Shown: positions 8,284 through 20,356, counted from the stretch's first letter. The stretch is DNA of 64,000 nucleotides from Rhizobium rhizogenes NBRC 13257 (GCF_000696095.1 NZ_BAYX01000002.1:534976-598975), one strand, 5' to 3'. Notes: generated by a model not told the origin, from the sequence alone. A program made the numbers and translations.

Positions 8284-9732
8284 TTGCGTTTTGAAGCCTT
8301 AAACCGCCTCTGGGAGACCGTTCGGGAGACCAGCCATGATTTTCGGGCCTCGACCGATGTGTTTCCCGTCGTCGATGTCGAGAAGCTGAGCACGACACTC
8401 AGCCTAAAGGAGAAGGGTGCGACCGCCGGCAGGCTCAACCGGCCGGGGCCAATCGCGCAATCCCTCGACGAGACCGAACAGAATGTGGTCGCCTGGATCG
8501 AGACGGAAAAGAAAAGCTCGCATCAGGTCCTCGAGGATCAGTTCCAGACCTTCGACAGCCGCCTGCGCAATCTCGATTTCGAGGGGCAATTCGGGCTGAT
8601 CCGGCAGGCGAATGCGTCGAGCATTTCGGATTTCAAGGCGGAGGTCGCGAGCGGCGTCGACGAGCTGCACGGCCTGCGCCGCAGTCTGAAGACCGCCGAG
8701 GATGAATTGGTGGACTTCAAGTCGAGGCACAGGTTGCAGCGTGCGGCGAAGATTTCCAGCAAGGCTGCCTGGGGCTTCAAGGTGGCGCTGATCGTTTTCC
8801 TCATCCTGATCGAGATGGTGATGAACGGCAGCTTTCTTGCCAAGGGAAGCGAGCAGGGTGTCGTCGGCGGCGTGACGGAAGCGGCGGCCTTCGCCTTCCT
8901 GAACATCGGCGCGGCGCTGATGTTTTCCTTCTTCTGCGTCCGTTTCCTCGTGCACCGGTCGTTTCTTTTGAAGCTGCTCGGCCTGCTTGGTCTGGTCGCC
9001 TACGTCGCCGTGGCGCTGGCGATCAACATCGCGCTGGCGCATTACCGCGAGGTGTCGGCAACCATTCTCTCCGGCGCGGGCGTGGAGGTGATGCAGCGGC
9101 TGAAGACCGCGCCGTTCGGCCTGCAGGAGCTGAATTCCTGGATGCTGTTTGCCGTCGGCTTGATGTTTTCGCTCTTTGCCTTCATCGACGGCTGCTACCT
9201 GACGGATCCTTATCCAGGCTTTGCCGGCGTGCAGAAGCGCCTCGATGCGGCGAGAAGCAGCTATATCGACCGCAAGCTCGATCTGATCGACGATCTCCGG
9301 GATATCCGCGACGAACACAACAGCAAGATCGAGGCGATCATCCGCGATCTCAGCATGCGCCGCCAGGAGACCGCCGCGATCCTCGCCCACCGCGCCCGGA
9401 CGGCCGGTCTCTTCGCCGAACATCAAAATCATCTCGAGCGCACCGCCAACACGCTTCTGACCATCTATCGCGAGGCCAATAGAGGCGCGCGCACGGAGCC
9501 TGAGCCAGCCTATTTCGCCTCCCGCTATCAGCTTGAGCGCTTGGTGCCGGTGCTGCATAGCAACGAGGAATGGGATGACAAATTGCTTGGCGAACGTATC
9601 CAGAGCGCGCAGGCCGAATTGAGCGAGCAGATCAAACGGATCGGCGACGAATTCGAGAGCGCCATCGAGAAGTATCACAAGCTCGACAATCTTTTCCCGG
9701 AGAGCACCATTGGCGCGACGCAAGCGGCGTAG
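8284..9732 (+). CDS. Multi-pass membrane protein with coiled coils (first gene of envelope operon)
   Basis: A 482-residue protein starting at TTG after GGGGAAG. Residues 1-155 are soluble and helical (long runs with heptad character around DELHGLRRSLKTAEDELVDF). Four hydrophobic helices lie between about 158 and 310 (VALIVFLILIEMVM; FLNIGAALMFSFFCVRFL; LLGLLGLVAYVAVALAI; MLFAVGLMFSLFAFIDG). The C-terminal 170 residues are again helical and charged. It overlaps the next gene by 23 bases and heads a four-gene operon. No family recognised with confidence. Confidence 0.75.
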   Translation: MRFEALNRLWETVRETSHDFRASTDVFPVVDVEKLSTTLSLKEKGATAGRLNRPGPIAQSLDETEQNVVAWIETEKKSSHQVLEDQFQTFDSRLRNLDFEGQFGLIRQANASSISDFKAEVASGVDELHGLRRSLKTAEDELVDFKSRHRLQRAAKISSKAAWGFKVALIVFLILIEMVMNGSFLAKGSEQGVVGGVTEAAAFAFLNIGAALMFSFFCVRFLVHRSFLLKLLGLLGLVAYVAVALAINIALAHYREVSATILSGAGVEVMQRLKTAPFGLQELNSWMLFAVGLMFSLFAFIDGCYLTDPYPGFAGVQKRLDAARSSYIDRKLDLIDDLRDIRDEHNSKIEAIIRDLSMRRQETAAILAHRARTAGLFAEHQNHLERTANTLLTIYREANRGARTEPEPAYFASRYQLERLVPVLHSNEEWDDKLLGERIQSAQAELSEQIKRIGDEFESAIEKYHKLDNLFPESTIGATQAA

Positions 9733-10528
9733 CCGGGGCGGCAGCTCGGCGGGTCTGATCATCGCGACGGTTTGCCTTGCCGTCCTGTCGCTCGGCATCG
9801 TCGGCGCCTATGGCTGGCTGCGCTACAAGGCGAATGGCAATGTCGCGGTCGACCAGGTATCGCTTTGCCCGGTGGACGGACCGAAGTCGGAAACGGCAAT
9901 CCTGCTAGACGTCACCGATCCGATATCGGACACGACGGCGCTCGACCTGCGCAACCAGTTCCAGAAGATCGTCGCCGATGTGCCGGTCGGCGGCGCGATC
10001 GATATCTACGCGCTGACGGCGAAGGAGGGCGAGCTCATCCAGACCTTCCACGGCTGCAATCCTGGAAGCGGCGCCAACGTCGACGAATGGACCAGCAATC
10101 CACGGCTGGCGCAGGCGCGCTGGGAGAAGGGATTCCAGAAGCCGCTTGCCGATATCGCCGGTAAGCTGAGCGTCGGCGAGGCGGGCAAGCTGTCGCCGAT
10201 CATGGCCGCGATCCAGAAGATCAATCTGGAGGTCTTCGCAAGCGCCGCTCCGGGCACGCCGAAGCATCTCTACATCGCTTCCGACATGCTGGAGCACACC
10301 GACGCCTTCTCGAACTATCGCGATGGCGCCTCCTACCAGAAATTTCAGGCGAGCCCCGCGCGCGACAAGTACCGGACGTCACTGGATGGTGTCATGGTCA
10401 AGATCATCGCCTTTCAAAGGCCGAATACGAAGTTCAGTATGGAGGATCTTGCGAATTTCTGGGCGCAGTGGATCAAGAACAACAATGGCTATTTCGACGG
10501 CTTCGTCCGATTGGAGGGGATACGCTGA
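9710..10528 (+). CDS. Membrane-anchored vWA-like protein (second gene of envelope operon)
   Basis: A 272-residue protein starting at TTG after GGAG. One N-terminal transmembrane anchor (LIIATVCLAVLSLGIVGAYGWL) follows a very basic tail. The outside domain begins with AILLDVTDPISDT, a DxT/DxS pattern like the metal-binding site of von Willebrand A domains, and later has KHLYIASDMLEHTD at the position of a second vWA strand and acidic loop. It likely projects into the periplasm. The stop overlaps the next start (TGATG). The vWA assignment is inference from these motifs. Confidence 0.7.
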   Translation: MARRKRRSRGGSSAGLIIATVCLAVLSLGIVGAYGWLRYKANGNVAVDQVSLCPVDGPKSETAILLDVTDPISDTTALDLRNQFQKIVADVPVGGAIDIYALTAKEGELIQTFHGCNPGSGANVDEWTSNPRLAQARWEKGFQKPLADIAGKLSVGEAGKLSPIMAAIQKINLEVFASAAPGTPKHLYIASDMLEHTDAFSNYRDGASYQKFQASPARDKYRTSLDGVMVKIIAFQRPNTKFSMEDLANFWAQWIKNNNGYFDGFVRLEGIR

Positions 10529-11508
10529 TGGCCGATGCTGAGGCAAGGTTCGCCATGCGCGACTACGGGCCGATGGTCCTCTTCGCCTCCACCACCATCG
10601 GCGGCATGATCTTCATCTGGACCTCCAAGCTCTTGGGTTGGTCGCTGCCGGTCGTGACCGGCGTGCCGCTGCTGCTGATGGCGATCTATTTCGTCGCTTC
10701 GTTGGCCTTCGCCGGATTCCGCCTCCAGAACGAGCAGACGGGCGACAATCTTTATTACATGGGCTTCCTGTTCACCCTGTCGAGCCTCGGCGTCTCGCTC
10801 TATCTCTTCGCCGGTGAGACCTCGATTGAGACGATCGTCCGCAATTTCGGCATTGCTGTCACCTCGACCATCGCCGGCGTGACGCTGCGCATTCTCTTCA
10901 ACCAGATGCGGCGCGACCCGATCGACATCGAGCGCAGTACCCGCCATGAGCTGGCCGAGATGACGCGGCGTGTGCGTACGGAGCTTGACGCCTCCTCGCG
11001 TGAATTCTCCCACTATAGGCGCGTCAGCCAGCAAATGTTGTCGGAGGGGTTCGAGGAGATTGCGCACCAGGCCGAGCGCAATGGCGAGGAAATCCAGAAG
11101 ATCCTGGAAGTCCTGGCGAAACAGGCGGTCAAGCCGATCAACGAGGCGGCGGCGCAACTGACGGAAACGACATCGCAGCTATCCGAGATCATCGGCAAAT
11201 TCGGCACCGCCGTCGAAACGGTCGGCAAGAAGCTCGAGGATATCCGCGCGCCGGAAGATGTGGTCCGGGCCGAGCTCGCGCCGGCCATCGCCGCCATCAA
11301 GGACATGGCCGAGGCACAATTGCAGCCGCTGCAGAATATCGAGCGGACGTTGAACCGTATAGCCGATCTGCCGGGACGGCCACTGTCGCCCGAACTCAAA
11401 GTGGTTGATCCACATCCGGAGAGGTCATCCGGTGCCGAGGATGTGCTCATGCATAATGAGGTACTTTCCGGGACGGCTGGGCGCAAACGCCGGTGGCATC
11501 TATGGTGA
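10528..11508 (+). CDS. Four-helix membrane protein with long cytoplasmic coiled coil (third gene of envelope operon)
   Basis: A 326-residue protein with a strong GGAGGGG ribosome site. Four membrane helices occupy roughly residues 12-130 (LFASTTIGGMIFIWTSKLL; VVTGVPLLLMAIYFVASLAF; YYMGFLFTLSSLGVSLYLFA; FGIAVTSTIAGVTLRILF). A long charged helical region then runs to the end. The fourth helix with its small-residue pattern recalls MotA/ExbB/ZorA channel proteins, and the next gene encodes an OmpA-type partner as in MotAB. This likeness is suggestive only. Confidence 0.7.
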   Translation: MADAEARFAMRDYGPMVLFASTTIGGMIFIWTSKLLGWSLPVVTGVPLLLMAIYFVASLAFAGFRLQNEQTGDNLYYMGFLFTLSSLGVSLYLFAGETSIETIVRNFGIAVTSTIAGVTLRILFNQMRRDPIDIERSTRHELAEMTRRVRTELDASSREFSHYRRVSQQMLSEGFEEIAHQAERNGEEIQKILEVLAKQAVKPINEAAAQLTETTSQLSEIIGKFGTAVETVGKKLEDIRAPEDVVRAELAPAIAAIKDMAEAQLQPLQNIERTLNRIADLPGRPLSPELKVVDPHPERSSGAEDVLMHNEVLSGTAGRKRRWHLW

Positions 11509-12521
11509 TACGCGCCACGGACGCCAAGCCGAAGCTGGAACACAGGGGCTACAATCGTGGCCTTATCCTCGGCTTGACCATGGCTGAATCCATGCTGCTC
11601 CTGGTCTTTTGCTTGCTGCTGGTCGCAGCGGCGATGATTTCGCGAGAAAGAAGCCAGCGCTATGAGGCAGAGCGCAAGCTGAAGAATGCCGAGCAGCAGC
11701 TTGTTCTTCTGGAACAGAAGCGGTCCGAGCAGAGCTATCTCATCGTACAGCTGCAAAAGCAGCTCAAGTCCGGCGACCTTTCTCCGGCGGATCAGGCGAA
11801 GCTGGAAAAGGACTGGCGCGAGCTGGTATTGGCGCGCGAGACGCTGGACAGCATAGGCACGGAGGGAACGAAGCCCGAGGATTTGCGAGAGCTTGCCAAG
11901 GTTGCGGCAGTGTTGAAGCAGCACGGCGTCGCGCTCGCCAAGGCGCCCGACGAAGTGGACAGGCTTCTGGCGGCAGGGCTCGGCGGGACAGGCCCCCACG
12001 AATGGCCTCCGATCATCAATCTGGAGGATGTCAGGACGAATTATTTTCAGTCGGGCAGCACCGATCTGACCAGGACGTTCGTGCAGTTGCTCAATACCAC
12101 CGTCGCCGATGAGATCGCCGGCAACCTCAACGACTACGATGCCAATATCGTCGAGGTGATTGGCCATACGGACGAACAGCCGGTGGCGCGAAGGGTCTCC
12201 AACCTCGACGACACGCTGATCGGCGCCATGGATGGCAGGTTGCCGATATCGGCCGTCGAGCCGGCCGACAATGCCGGGCTGGGGCTGGCCCGCGCCATCG
12301 CCGTTGCCAATGTGCTGAAGGCCAATCCCAAGCTGAAGAATGCTACGATCCTGCCAATGTCGGCGGCTCAGCTGATCCTGCCGGGCGATACGATCTCGGC
12401 GGGGCAGGCGGGAGCCGTGGAAACCCGCCGCCGCATCGAGATCCGCGTCCGTGGCAGGACGACGCCTGTCGCGGTGGTCGACGGGTCAACCCCTCTGCCT
12501 GTCAGCGTCAGCACGCACTAG
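11502..12521 (+). CDS. OmpA/MotB-like peptidoglycan-binding protein (fourth gene of envelope operon)
   Basis: A 339-residue protein with one N-terminal membrane helix (LTMAESMLLLVFCLLLVAAAM), a coiled-coil stretch (residues about 45-100), and a C-terminal OmpA-like domain. The latter shows VEVIGHTDEQPV, a run of LGLARAIAVANVLK, and ETRRRIEIRVR, the usual three landmarks. It would sit in the inner membrane and touch peptidoglycan, as MotB or ZorB do. It overlaps the preceding gene, completing an operon of four overlapping genes. Confidence 0.8.
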   Translation: MVIRATDAKPKLEHRGYNRGLILGLTMAESMLLLVFCLLLVAAAMISRERSQRYEAERKLKNAEQQLVLLEQKRSEQSYLIVQLQKQLKSGDLSPADQAKLEKDWRELVLARETLDSIGTEGTKPEDLRELAKVAAVLKQHGVALAKAPDEVDRLLAAGLGGTGPHEWPPIINLEDVRTNYFQSGSTDLTRTFVQLLNTTVADEIAGNLNDYDANIVEVIGHTDEQPVARRVSNLDDTLIGAMDGRLPISAVEPADNAGLGLARAIAVANVLKANPKLKNATILPMSAAQLILPGDTISAGQAGAVETRRRIEIRVRGRTTPVAVVDGSTPLPVSVSTH

Positions 12522-12554
12522 CGACCTTCGCCGCGAAAGCTCTCGCTCTTATGT

Positions 12555-14177
12555 TCAGCTATGCAGACCGGGCGCCTCATGGCCTGTACGCGCCACATAT
12601 TCCGTATAGCCGCCGCCATATTGGTGGATGCCTTCGGGCGTCAGCTCGAGCACGCGGTTGGAGAGCTCTGCGAGGAAGTGTCGGTCATGCGAGACGAACA
12701 GCATGGTGCCCTCGTATTGCGACAGCGCCTTGATGAGCATTTCCTTCGTGTCGAGGTCCAGATGGTTCGTGGGCTCATCGAGCACGAGGAGGTTCGGCGG
12801 GTTGAAGAGCATGATCGCCATGACCAGACGCGCTTTCTCGCCGCCCGACAGCACCCGGCATCTCTTCTCGACATCGTCGCCGGAAAACCCGAAACATCCG
12901 GCAAGCGCGCGCAGCGACCCTTGGCCCGCCTGCGGAAAGTCGTGTTCGAGCTGCTGGAACACGGTGCGTTCGCCGTCGAGAAGATCCATGGCATGCTGGG
13001 CGAAATAACCCATCTTGACGCTGGCGCCCAAGGCAACGCTGCCTTCGTCCGGCTGCGTCGAGCCGGCAACCAGCTTCAGCAGGGTGGACTTGCCGGCACC
13101 GTTGATGCCCATGATGCACCAGCGCTCCTTGCGCCGTACCATGAAGTCCAGCCCTTCGTAGATGACCCGGCTGCCGTACTTTTTATGGACGTTCTTCAGA
13201 TTGACGACATCTTCGCCGGAGCGCGGGGCCGGCTGGAATTCGAAGGCGACCGTCTGGCGGCGCTTGGGCGGCTCCACCCGGTCGATCTTCTCCAGCTTCT
13301 TGACGCGGCTCTGCACCTGAGAAGCGTGCGAGGCACGCGCCTTGAAGCGCTCGATGAACTTGATTTCCTTGGCGAGCATCGCCTGCTGACGCTCGAATTG
13401 CGCCTGCTGCTGCTTCTCGTTCTGGGCCCGCTGCTGTTCGTAGAACTCATAGTCGCCCGAATAGCTGTTCAGCGAACCGCCATCGATCTCGATGATCTTG
13501 GTGACGATGCGGTTCATGAACTCGCGGTCGTGCGAGGTCATCAGCAATGCGCCTTCATAACCCTTCAGGAATTCTTCGAGCCAGATGAGGCTTTCGAGAT
13601 CCAGATGGTTGCTCGGCTCGTCGAGCAGCATGACATCGGGGCGCATGAGGAGAATTCGGGCGAGCGCCACGCGCATCTTCCAGCCGCCCGACAGCGCGCC
13701 GACATCGCCGTCCATCATTTCTTCGCTGAAGCTCAGTCCTGCCAGGACTTCGCGAGCGCGACCCTCCAGAGCATAGCCGTCCAGCTCTTCGTAGCGCGCC
13801 TGCACTTCGCCGTAGCGCTCGATAATCTTGTCCATGTTGTCGGCCTGATCGGGATCGACCATGGCGGCCTCAAGATCGCGCAATTCGGCGGCGACGACGC
13901 TGACCGGACCCGCGCCTTCCATGACTTCGGAGACGGCGCTGCGGCCTTCCATCTCACCGACATCCTGGTTGAAGTAGCCGATGGTGATGCCCTTATCGGC
14001 GGAGACTTGCCCTTCGTCGGGCAGCTCCTGTCCGGTGATCATCCGGAACAACGTCGTCTTGCCGGCCCCGTTGGGACCGACGAGCCCGACGCTCTCGCCC
14101 CTGTTGAGCGCTGCGGACGCCTCGATGAAGAGGATGCGGTGGCTGTTCTGCTTGCTGATATTTTCGATACGGATCAT
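12555..14177 (-). CDS. ABC-F family ATPase (YbiT-like)
   Basis: A 540-residue protein with two ABC domains in one chain and no membrane segment, the ABC-F layout. The first domain has GPNGAGKTT, signature LSGGWKMRVALAR and Walker B VMLLDEPSNHLD. The second has GINGAGKST, LSGGEKARLVMA and LLVLDEPTNHLD. Between them lies a charged linker (about residues 245-320, rich in Gln, Glu, Lys) that contacts the ribosome in this family. Members act in translation, rescuing or tuning ribosomes. YbiT-type length fits best. Confidence 0.92.
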   Translation of the reverse strand: MIRIENISKQNSHRILFIEASAALNRGESVGLVGPNGAGKTTLFRMITGQELPDEGQVSADKGITIGYFNQDVGEMEGRSAVSEVMEGAGPVSVVAAELRDLEAAMVDPDQADNMDKIIERYGEVQARYEELDGYALEGRAREVLAGLSFSEEMMDGDVGALSGGWKMRVALARILLMRPDVMLLDEPSNHLDLESLIWLEEFLKGYEGALLMTSHDREFMNRIVTKIIEIDGGSLNSYSGDYEFYEQQRAQNEKQQQAQFERQQAMLAKEIKFIERFKARASHASQVQSRVKKLEKIDRVEPPKRRQTVAFEFQPAPRSGEDVVNLKNVHKKYGSRVIYEGLDFMVRRKERWCIMGINGAGKSTLLKLVAGSTQPDEGSVALGASVKMGYFAQHAMDLLDGERTVFQQLEHDFPQAGQGSLRALAGCFGFSGDDVEKRCRVLSGGEKARLVMAIMLFNPPNLLVLDEPTNHLDLDTKEMLIKALSQYEGTMLFVSHDRHFLAELSNRVLELTPEGIHQYGGGYTEYVARTGHEAPGLHS

Positions 14178-14315
14178 ATTGTCTACGCGAGGCCCGAAGA
14201 GAGAGATTTTGGCGCCCTTATGCCATGTGTCTCTCGGTCTGTCCCAGGTTTTCAGCCATCCGGTCCGTCGAAAATTGCCGCCGGTACGAGAAGAGCACAG
14301 TCGGCCGGGTCGATG

Positions 14316-15605
14316 CTATGCAGCCTCGGTCTTTTCGGGTGACAGCAGAAGCTTGTCGATCCGCCGGCCGTCAAGATCGATGACTTCGAAACGCCAGCCG
14401 TTCCTGCTGAAACTCTCCCCGAGTTCCGGAAGATGTTTCAGTTCCTCCAGCACCAGACCCGCGACGGTCTGATACTCGGCATCCTCGTCGAGCGGGATGT
14501 TCATGAATTCCGAGAATTCGTCGATCGGCATCCAGCCGGAGACGAGATAGGAACCGTCGTCGCGCCGCGCGATTGCCGGCTCTTCGCCATGTTCGGTCTG
14601 GAACACCCCCATGATGGCTTCCATGATATCGCCGGAGGTAACGACGCCTTCGAAGTGCCCATATTCGTCGAAGACGAGGACCATGTCGGTGGGCGACGTG
14701 CGGATCATCTGGATGACGGTGTTGGCGGTGGCAAGATCCGACACGACCGGAACCTCGCGCGTTAGCGCCTTGATATCGGCGCGGCCGTCGGTGGACATCG
14801 CGTCGTAATAATCCTTGACGAACAGAACGCCCAGAACCTCGTCGGAACTTCCCCTGCGCACGGGAAGCTGCGAACGGTTGGTGCGATGAAGCTGTGTGCG
14901 TATCTCTTCCGCACTGTCATCGACATCGATCAGCTCGACCTCGCGCCTTGGGGTCATCAGCGCTCGCGCGGTCCGGTCCGCCAGCCGCATGACGCCCGAA
15001 ATCATCGCGGATTCTTCGCTCTCGATCACGCCGGCGCTCTGCGCCTCGGCAAGAATGGTCTTGATCTCCTCATCGGTGACGCCGTCGCTACCCTTTCCGG
15101 ATTGCCCGAGAAGGCTGAGCACCAGACGGCCGGACGCATCGAGAAGCCAGACCAGCGGCAAGGCGAGCTTCGAGAGAACGGTCATCGCCGGGGCGACTTT
15201 GCTGGCCACTGTCTCGGGCGCGCGGAGCGCAATCTGCTTCGGCACGAGTTCACCGACGATCAGCGAGAGATAGGTGATCGCCACGACGACTGTTCCGACG
15301 CCGAGGGCGTCGGCCAACCCCTGGGACATGCCCTGGGTGACCAGCCAGTTCGTGAAGCGGGCGCCGAGCGTTGCGCCTGAGAACGCGCCGGAGAGGACGC
15401 CGACCAGCGTGATGCCGATCTGGACCGTCGACAGAAAGCGGCCGGGGTGCTCGATCAGTCTGATCGCCAGGCGGGCACCTCTGCTGCCCTGATCCGCAAG
15501 AACCTTGAGACGTGCCGGTCGTGCGGAAACCACGGCAAGCTCCGACATTGCCAGGACACCGTTAAGGATGGTCAGCAGGACGACGATTGAAATTTCGAGA
15601 AACAA
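14316..15605 (-). CDS. Hemolysin-family CNNM/CBS-domain transporter-like protein
   Basis: A 429-residue protein beginning at TTG. The N-terminal DUF21/CNNM domain has several membrane helices (ISIVVLLTILNGVLAMSELAVVSARPARLK; VGTVVVAITYLSLIVGELVPKQIALR). A CBS pair follows (LMTPRREVELIDVDDS; VFDEYGHFEGVVTSGDIMEAI) and then the CorC/HlyC domain (GSYLVSGWMPIDEF). The family is implicated in Mg2+/Co2+ handling; the hemolysin label is historical. Confidence 0.9.
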   Translation of the reverse strand: MFLEISIVVLLTILNGVLAMSELAVVSARPARLKVLADQGSRGARLAIRLIEHPGRFLSTVQIGITLVGVLSGAFSGATLGARFTNWLVTQGMSQGLADALGVGTVVVAITYLSLIVGELVPKQIALRAPETVASKVAPAMTVLSKLALPLVWLLDASGRLVLSLLGQSGKGSDGVTDEEIKTILAEAQSAGVIESEESAMISGVMRLADRTARALMTPRREVELIDVDDSAEEIRTQLHRTNRSQLPVRRGSSDEVLGVLFVKDYYDAMSTDGRADIKALTREVPVVSDLATANTVIQMIRTSPTDMVLVFDEYGHFEGVVTSGDIMEAIMGVFQTEHGEEPAIARRDDGSYLVSGWMPIDEFSEFMNIPLDEDAEYQTVAGLVLEELKHLPELGESFSRNGWRFEVIDLDGRRIDKLLLSPEKTEAA

Positions 15606-15880
15606 AACCGGCTCTTATAATTGATGAGGATGCCGGTGAAGATATGCATCAATGCCCCGCCGCGCCAGTGGGAAGGGCGGCATAATATCCTCGAGAGGCC
15701 GGTTGTGGGGCTCAAAAGAAGGCCGACTGCCGGTTTTGATCGTTCGGAGAATTTTTAACATGCGATCGATCTCGATGGCTCTGTCGGGTGAAAAACGCAG
15801 GAAACCTAAAATGCGAACAATCTTCTTTTGAATAAATTTGACGGGCTTTCGGCTTCATGGCGTCGTTCATGGAGCCAAAG

Positions 15881-16555
15881 ATGCGATCGCTACTCGTCAC
15901 ATGCATTCTGTTTCTAGCCGGGCTTTTGTTCTTTTCGGGCGCGACCATCGCGAAGCCCGCAGGGAATATGTCCGGCTCGCAGCCGCATAGCTTTGCGCGT
16001 GTCACCATAAGAACGACCGTGCCGATCGGCTGGATCAGCTTCTGCGACGCCCAACCCGCCGAATGTGCCGCAGGGCAGAAGAGCGAAGAATTCGCAAAAG
16101 TCGACGAGGACCGCCGGGCGGAGCTGCTGCAGATCAACCAATTGGTCAATCATGAGATCCAGGGCGTCGGAGATGACGACCATTATGGAATTTACAAGCT
16201 AGGCATCATGAACTGGTGGACCTATCCCGATGACGGCATGGGCAATTGCAACGACTATGTTCTGCTGAAAAGGAAGCTTCTCATAGAGGCGGGCTGGCCC
16301 CGTTCGGCCTTGCTGCTGACGGTCGTTCTCGACAAGCACAATGAGGGGCATCTCGTGCTGATGGCGCGAACGAACGACGGCGATCTCGTTCTGGACAATC
16401 TGACCGATGCCGTGAAGACGTGGAGCGGGACGGGTTACACCTATATCAAGCGGCAATCCGCTGACGATCCGAATGTCTGGCTCCGTCTTGAGCCGGGCCG
16501 CACGCCCGAAGAACTTGCCATGATCAGCAAGGCCATGGCAAATCACTTGCACTGA
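15881..16555 (+). CDS. Periplasmic transglutaminase-like cysteine peptidase (BTLCP/DUF920)
   Basis: A 224-residue exported protein. The ATG at 15881 follows GGAGCC and begins a signal peptide (LLVTCILFLAGLLFFSGATIA). The transglutaminase-like triad is visible: Cys in GNCNDYVLLKR, His in EGHLVLMAR, Asp in LVLDNL. BTLCP proteins are widespread in rhizobia and often associate with secretion or surface adhesin systems; no LapA/LapD-like genes are seen here. Two upstream in-frame ATGs lack ribosome sites. Confidence 0.85.
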   Translation: MRSLLVTCILFLAGLLFFSGATIAKPAGNMSGSQPHSFARVTIRTTVPIGWISFCDAQPAECAAGQKSEEFAKVDEDRRAELLQINQLVNHEIQGVGDDDHYGIYKLGIMNWWTYPDDGMGNCNDYVLLKRKLLIEAGWPRSALLLTVVLDKHNEGHLVLMARTNDGDLVLDNLTDAVKTWSGTGYTYIKRQSADDPNVWLRLEPGRTPEELAMISKAMANHLH

Positions 16556-16866
16556 TTGGCAGACCAGTAGGTATCCACGAGCTTCTGCCCGTCGCGGTCG
16601 AGGATTGCGAAGTCACCGGGTATGACGACAAAGAAGCGCTCGTTCTTGTCCCCACCGGCGGATTGCTCGTCGATGATCCCACAGACGACGAACCCGGGCA
16701 TTTTGGTGCTGGGTTTGGTGCTCGATATGTGGATGGCCGACATCGGGACATCGATCCTTCGCACGATCGCGGCGGCGGCAAGTGCCGGAACATCGTCCAT
16801 CGTCGGAATTGCGGCGCCAGGTGCTGCGGCAAGCAGAATGCCTCCGGTCACGAAAAGATGGTTCAC
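16543..16866 (-). CDS. Small secreted protein of unknown function
   Basis: A 107-residue protein starting at GTG (complement of 16864-16866) behind an AGAGGA ribosome site. A signal peptide (NHLFVTGGILLAAAPGAA) precedes a mature domain with one Cys pair (FVVCGIIDEQ... and C-terminal NQCK). It overlaps the 3' end of the convergent peptidase gene by 13 bases. Function unknown. Confidence 0.65.
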   Translation of the reverse strand: MNHLFVTGGILLAAAPGAAIPTMDDVPALAAAAIVRRIDVPMSAIHISSTKPSTKMPGFVVCGIIDEQSAGGDKNERFFVVIPGDFAILDRDGQKLVDTYWSANQCK

Positions 16867-17030
16867 CGGGTTCCTCTCTGAAGTCGTGGATTCGTGCGTG
16901 GGCAAGTGCCACGTCACCTAAAGTTTATTGCGATTCGTCTCACGGAAGAACCGCTCAGCCTTGTTTCAGGAGCTTGTTCGAATATGAAGGCGGTCCTGTG
17001 GTCGGGGCCTTTTACGAGAGCGATTATCAA

Positions 17031-17999
17031 ATGCGAACAAGCCTATCGAAGATTTCGGCGACCAGCCTCATCCTTTTTCTTGCCATTACCTCCACTTGCG
17101 CGGCCCAGGACATGGTGCGCGTGCCTCCCGGCAACCGCAATTCCGAGCAGCCTGCGATCCCCTCGACATCGGCGATGCGCGCCAAGGCCTTCTCCACGAC
17201 CTATGAGGAGAAATACGAGAAGATCCTCACGGTGCTCCGCCAGGACAAAAGCCTGATGCAGCAGATTAAGAAGGCAGCTGAGACCTATCAGATCGATCCG
17301 ATCCACATCATTGGCGCCCTTGTCGGCGAGCACACCTACAACATCACGATCGTCGACAGGGTTCAGTCCTACTATGTCAAGGCGCTCGCCTATTCGAAGG
17401 CGGACTTCACGTTCAGCTACAAGGGCACGTCCGTGCAGTCCTTCGTGAAGAGGCCGGAATTTGCGCGTTGCAATGGTTTCACCGGCAGCACCGAACTCTG
17501 GGAATGCCGCGACGAGACGTGGGATCAGAATTTTCGCGGTAAGACCATCGACGGCGTTTCCTATGAGAACATGACGTTCCAGCGAGCGTTCTTTCAGCCC
17601 TTCTATGCCGGGCAGACCTTCGGCCTCGGGCAGATCAGCCCGCTGACGGCGCTGGAGGTCACCGACCGGGTGCATGCCACCAGCGGATTGGCGAAATTAT
17701 CGCCGGACGATCCGCAGGCGATCTATCGCGACATCATGGATCCGGCGCGCAGCGTTCTCTACATCGCCGCGATCATCAAGGATGCCATAGAGGCCTACCG
17801 GGATCAGGGCTTCGATATCTCCGACAATCCCGGCCTGACCGCGACGCTATACAATGTCGGCCAGCCGCGTCGCCGGGCGCTGTCGCTCCGGCAGGATGCC
17901 GATAAGCCCGGTGGTCGCAAGCTGCCGGAGGAGAATTATTACGGCTGGCTGGTCAACGACAAGCTGACGGAACTTCAGGGCCTGTTGGCCGGGTCATGA
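17031..17999 (+). CDS. DUF1402 family secreted protein
   Basis: A 322-residue exported protein. The signal peptide is MRTSLSKISATSLILFLAI followed by cleavage near CAAQ. The mature protein contains IDPIHIIGALVGEHTYNI, YYVKALAY, and FGLGQISPLTALEVTDRV, a pattern typical of DUF1402 proteins of rhizobia and resembling a lytic-transglycosylase-like fold (GALVGEHT; GQISPLTAL). Four Cys in the middle may form disulfides. No clear ribosome site; the start was chosen for the signal peptide. Confidence 0.8.
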   Translation: MRTSLSKISATSLILFLAITSTCAAQDMVRVPPGNRNSEQPAIPSTSAMRAKAFSTTYEEKYEKILTVLRQDKSLMQQIKKAAETYQIDPIHIIGALVGEHTYNITIVDRVQSYYVKALAYSKADFTFSYKGTSVQSFVKRPEFARCNGFTGSTELWECRDETWDQNFRGKTIDGVSYENMTFQRAFFQPFYAGQTFGLGQISPLTALEVTDRVHATSGLAKLSPDDPQAIYRDIMDPARSVLYIAAIIKDAIEAYRDQGFDISDNPGLTATLYNVGQPRRRALSLRQDADKPGGRKLPEENYYGWLVNDKLTELQGLLAGS

Positions 18000-18067
18000 A
18001 TGGCGGAAGGCGGGTGAGGCAGCGATGCCGACCCGCTTTTGCCGTTACAGGCATGAGGGGCCGACCC

Positions 18068-20356
<2,289 letters not shown>

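Noticed and set aside
8404..9798. 464-codon open frame opposite the first envelope-operon gene
   Set aside because: Antisense shadow; product rich in Arg, Gly and Gln and without membrane or domain features.
8284..12521. Calling the four genes a Zorya system
   Set aside because: Only a general MotA/MotB likeness is visible and the ZorC/D/E genes are absent, in an otherwise core-like neighbourhood.
12561..14342. 593-codon open frame opposite the ABC-F gene
   Set aside because: Antisense shadow of a strongly conserved ATPase in GC-rich DNA.
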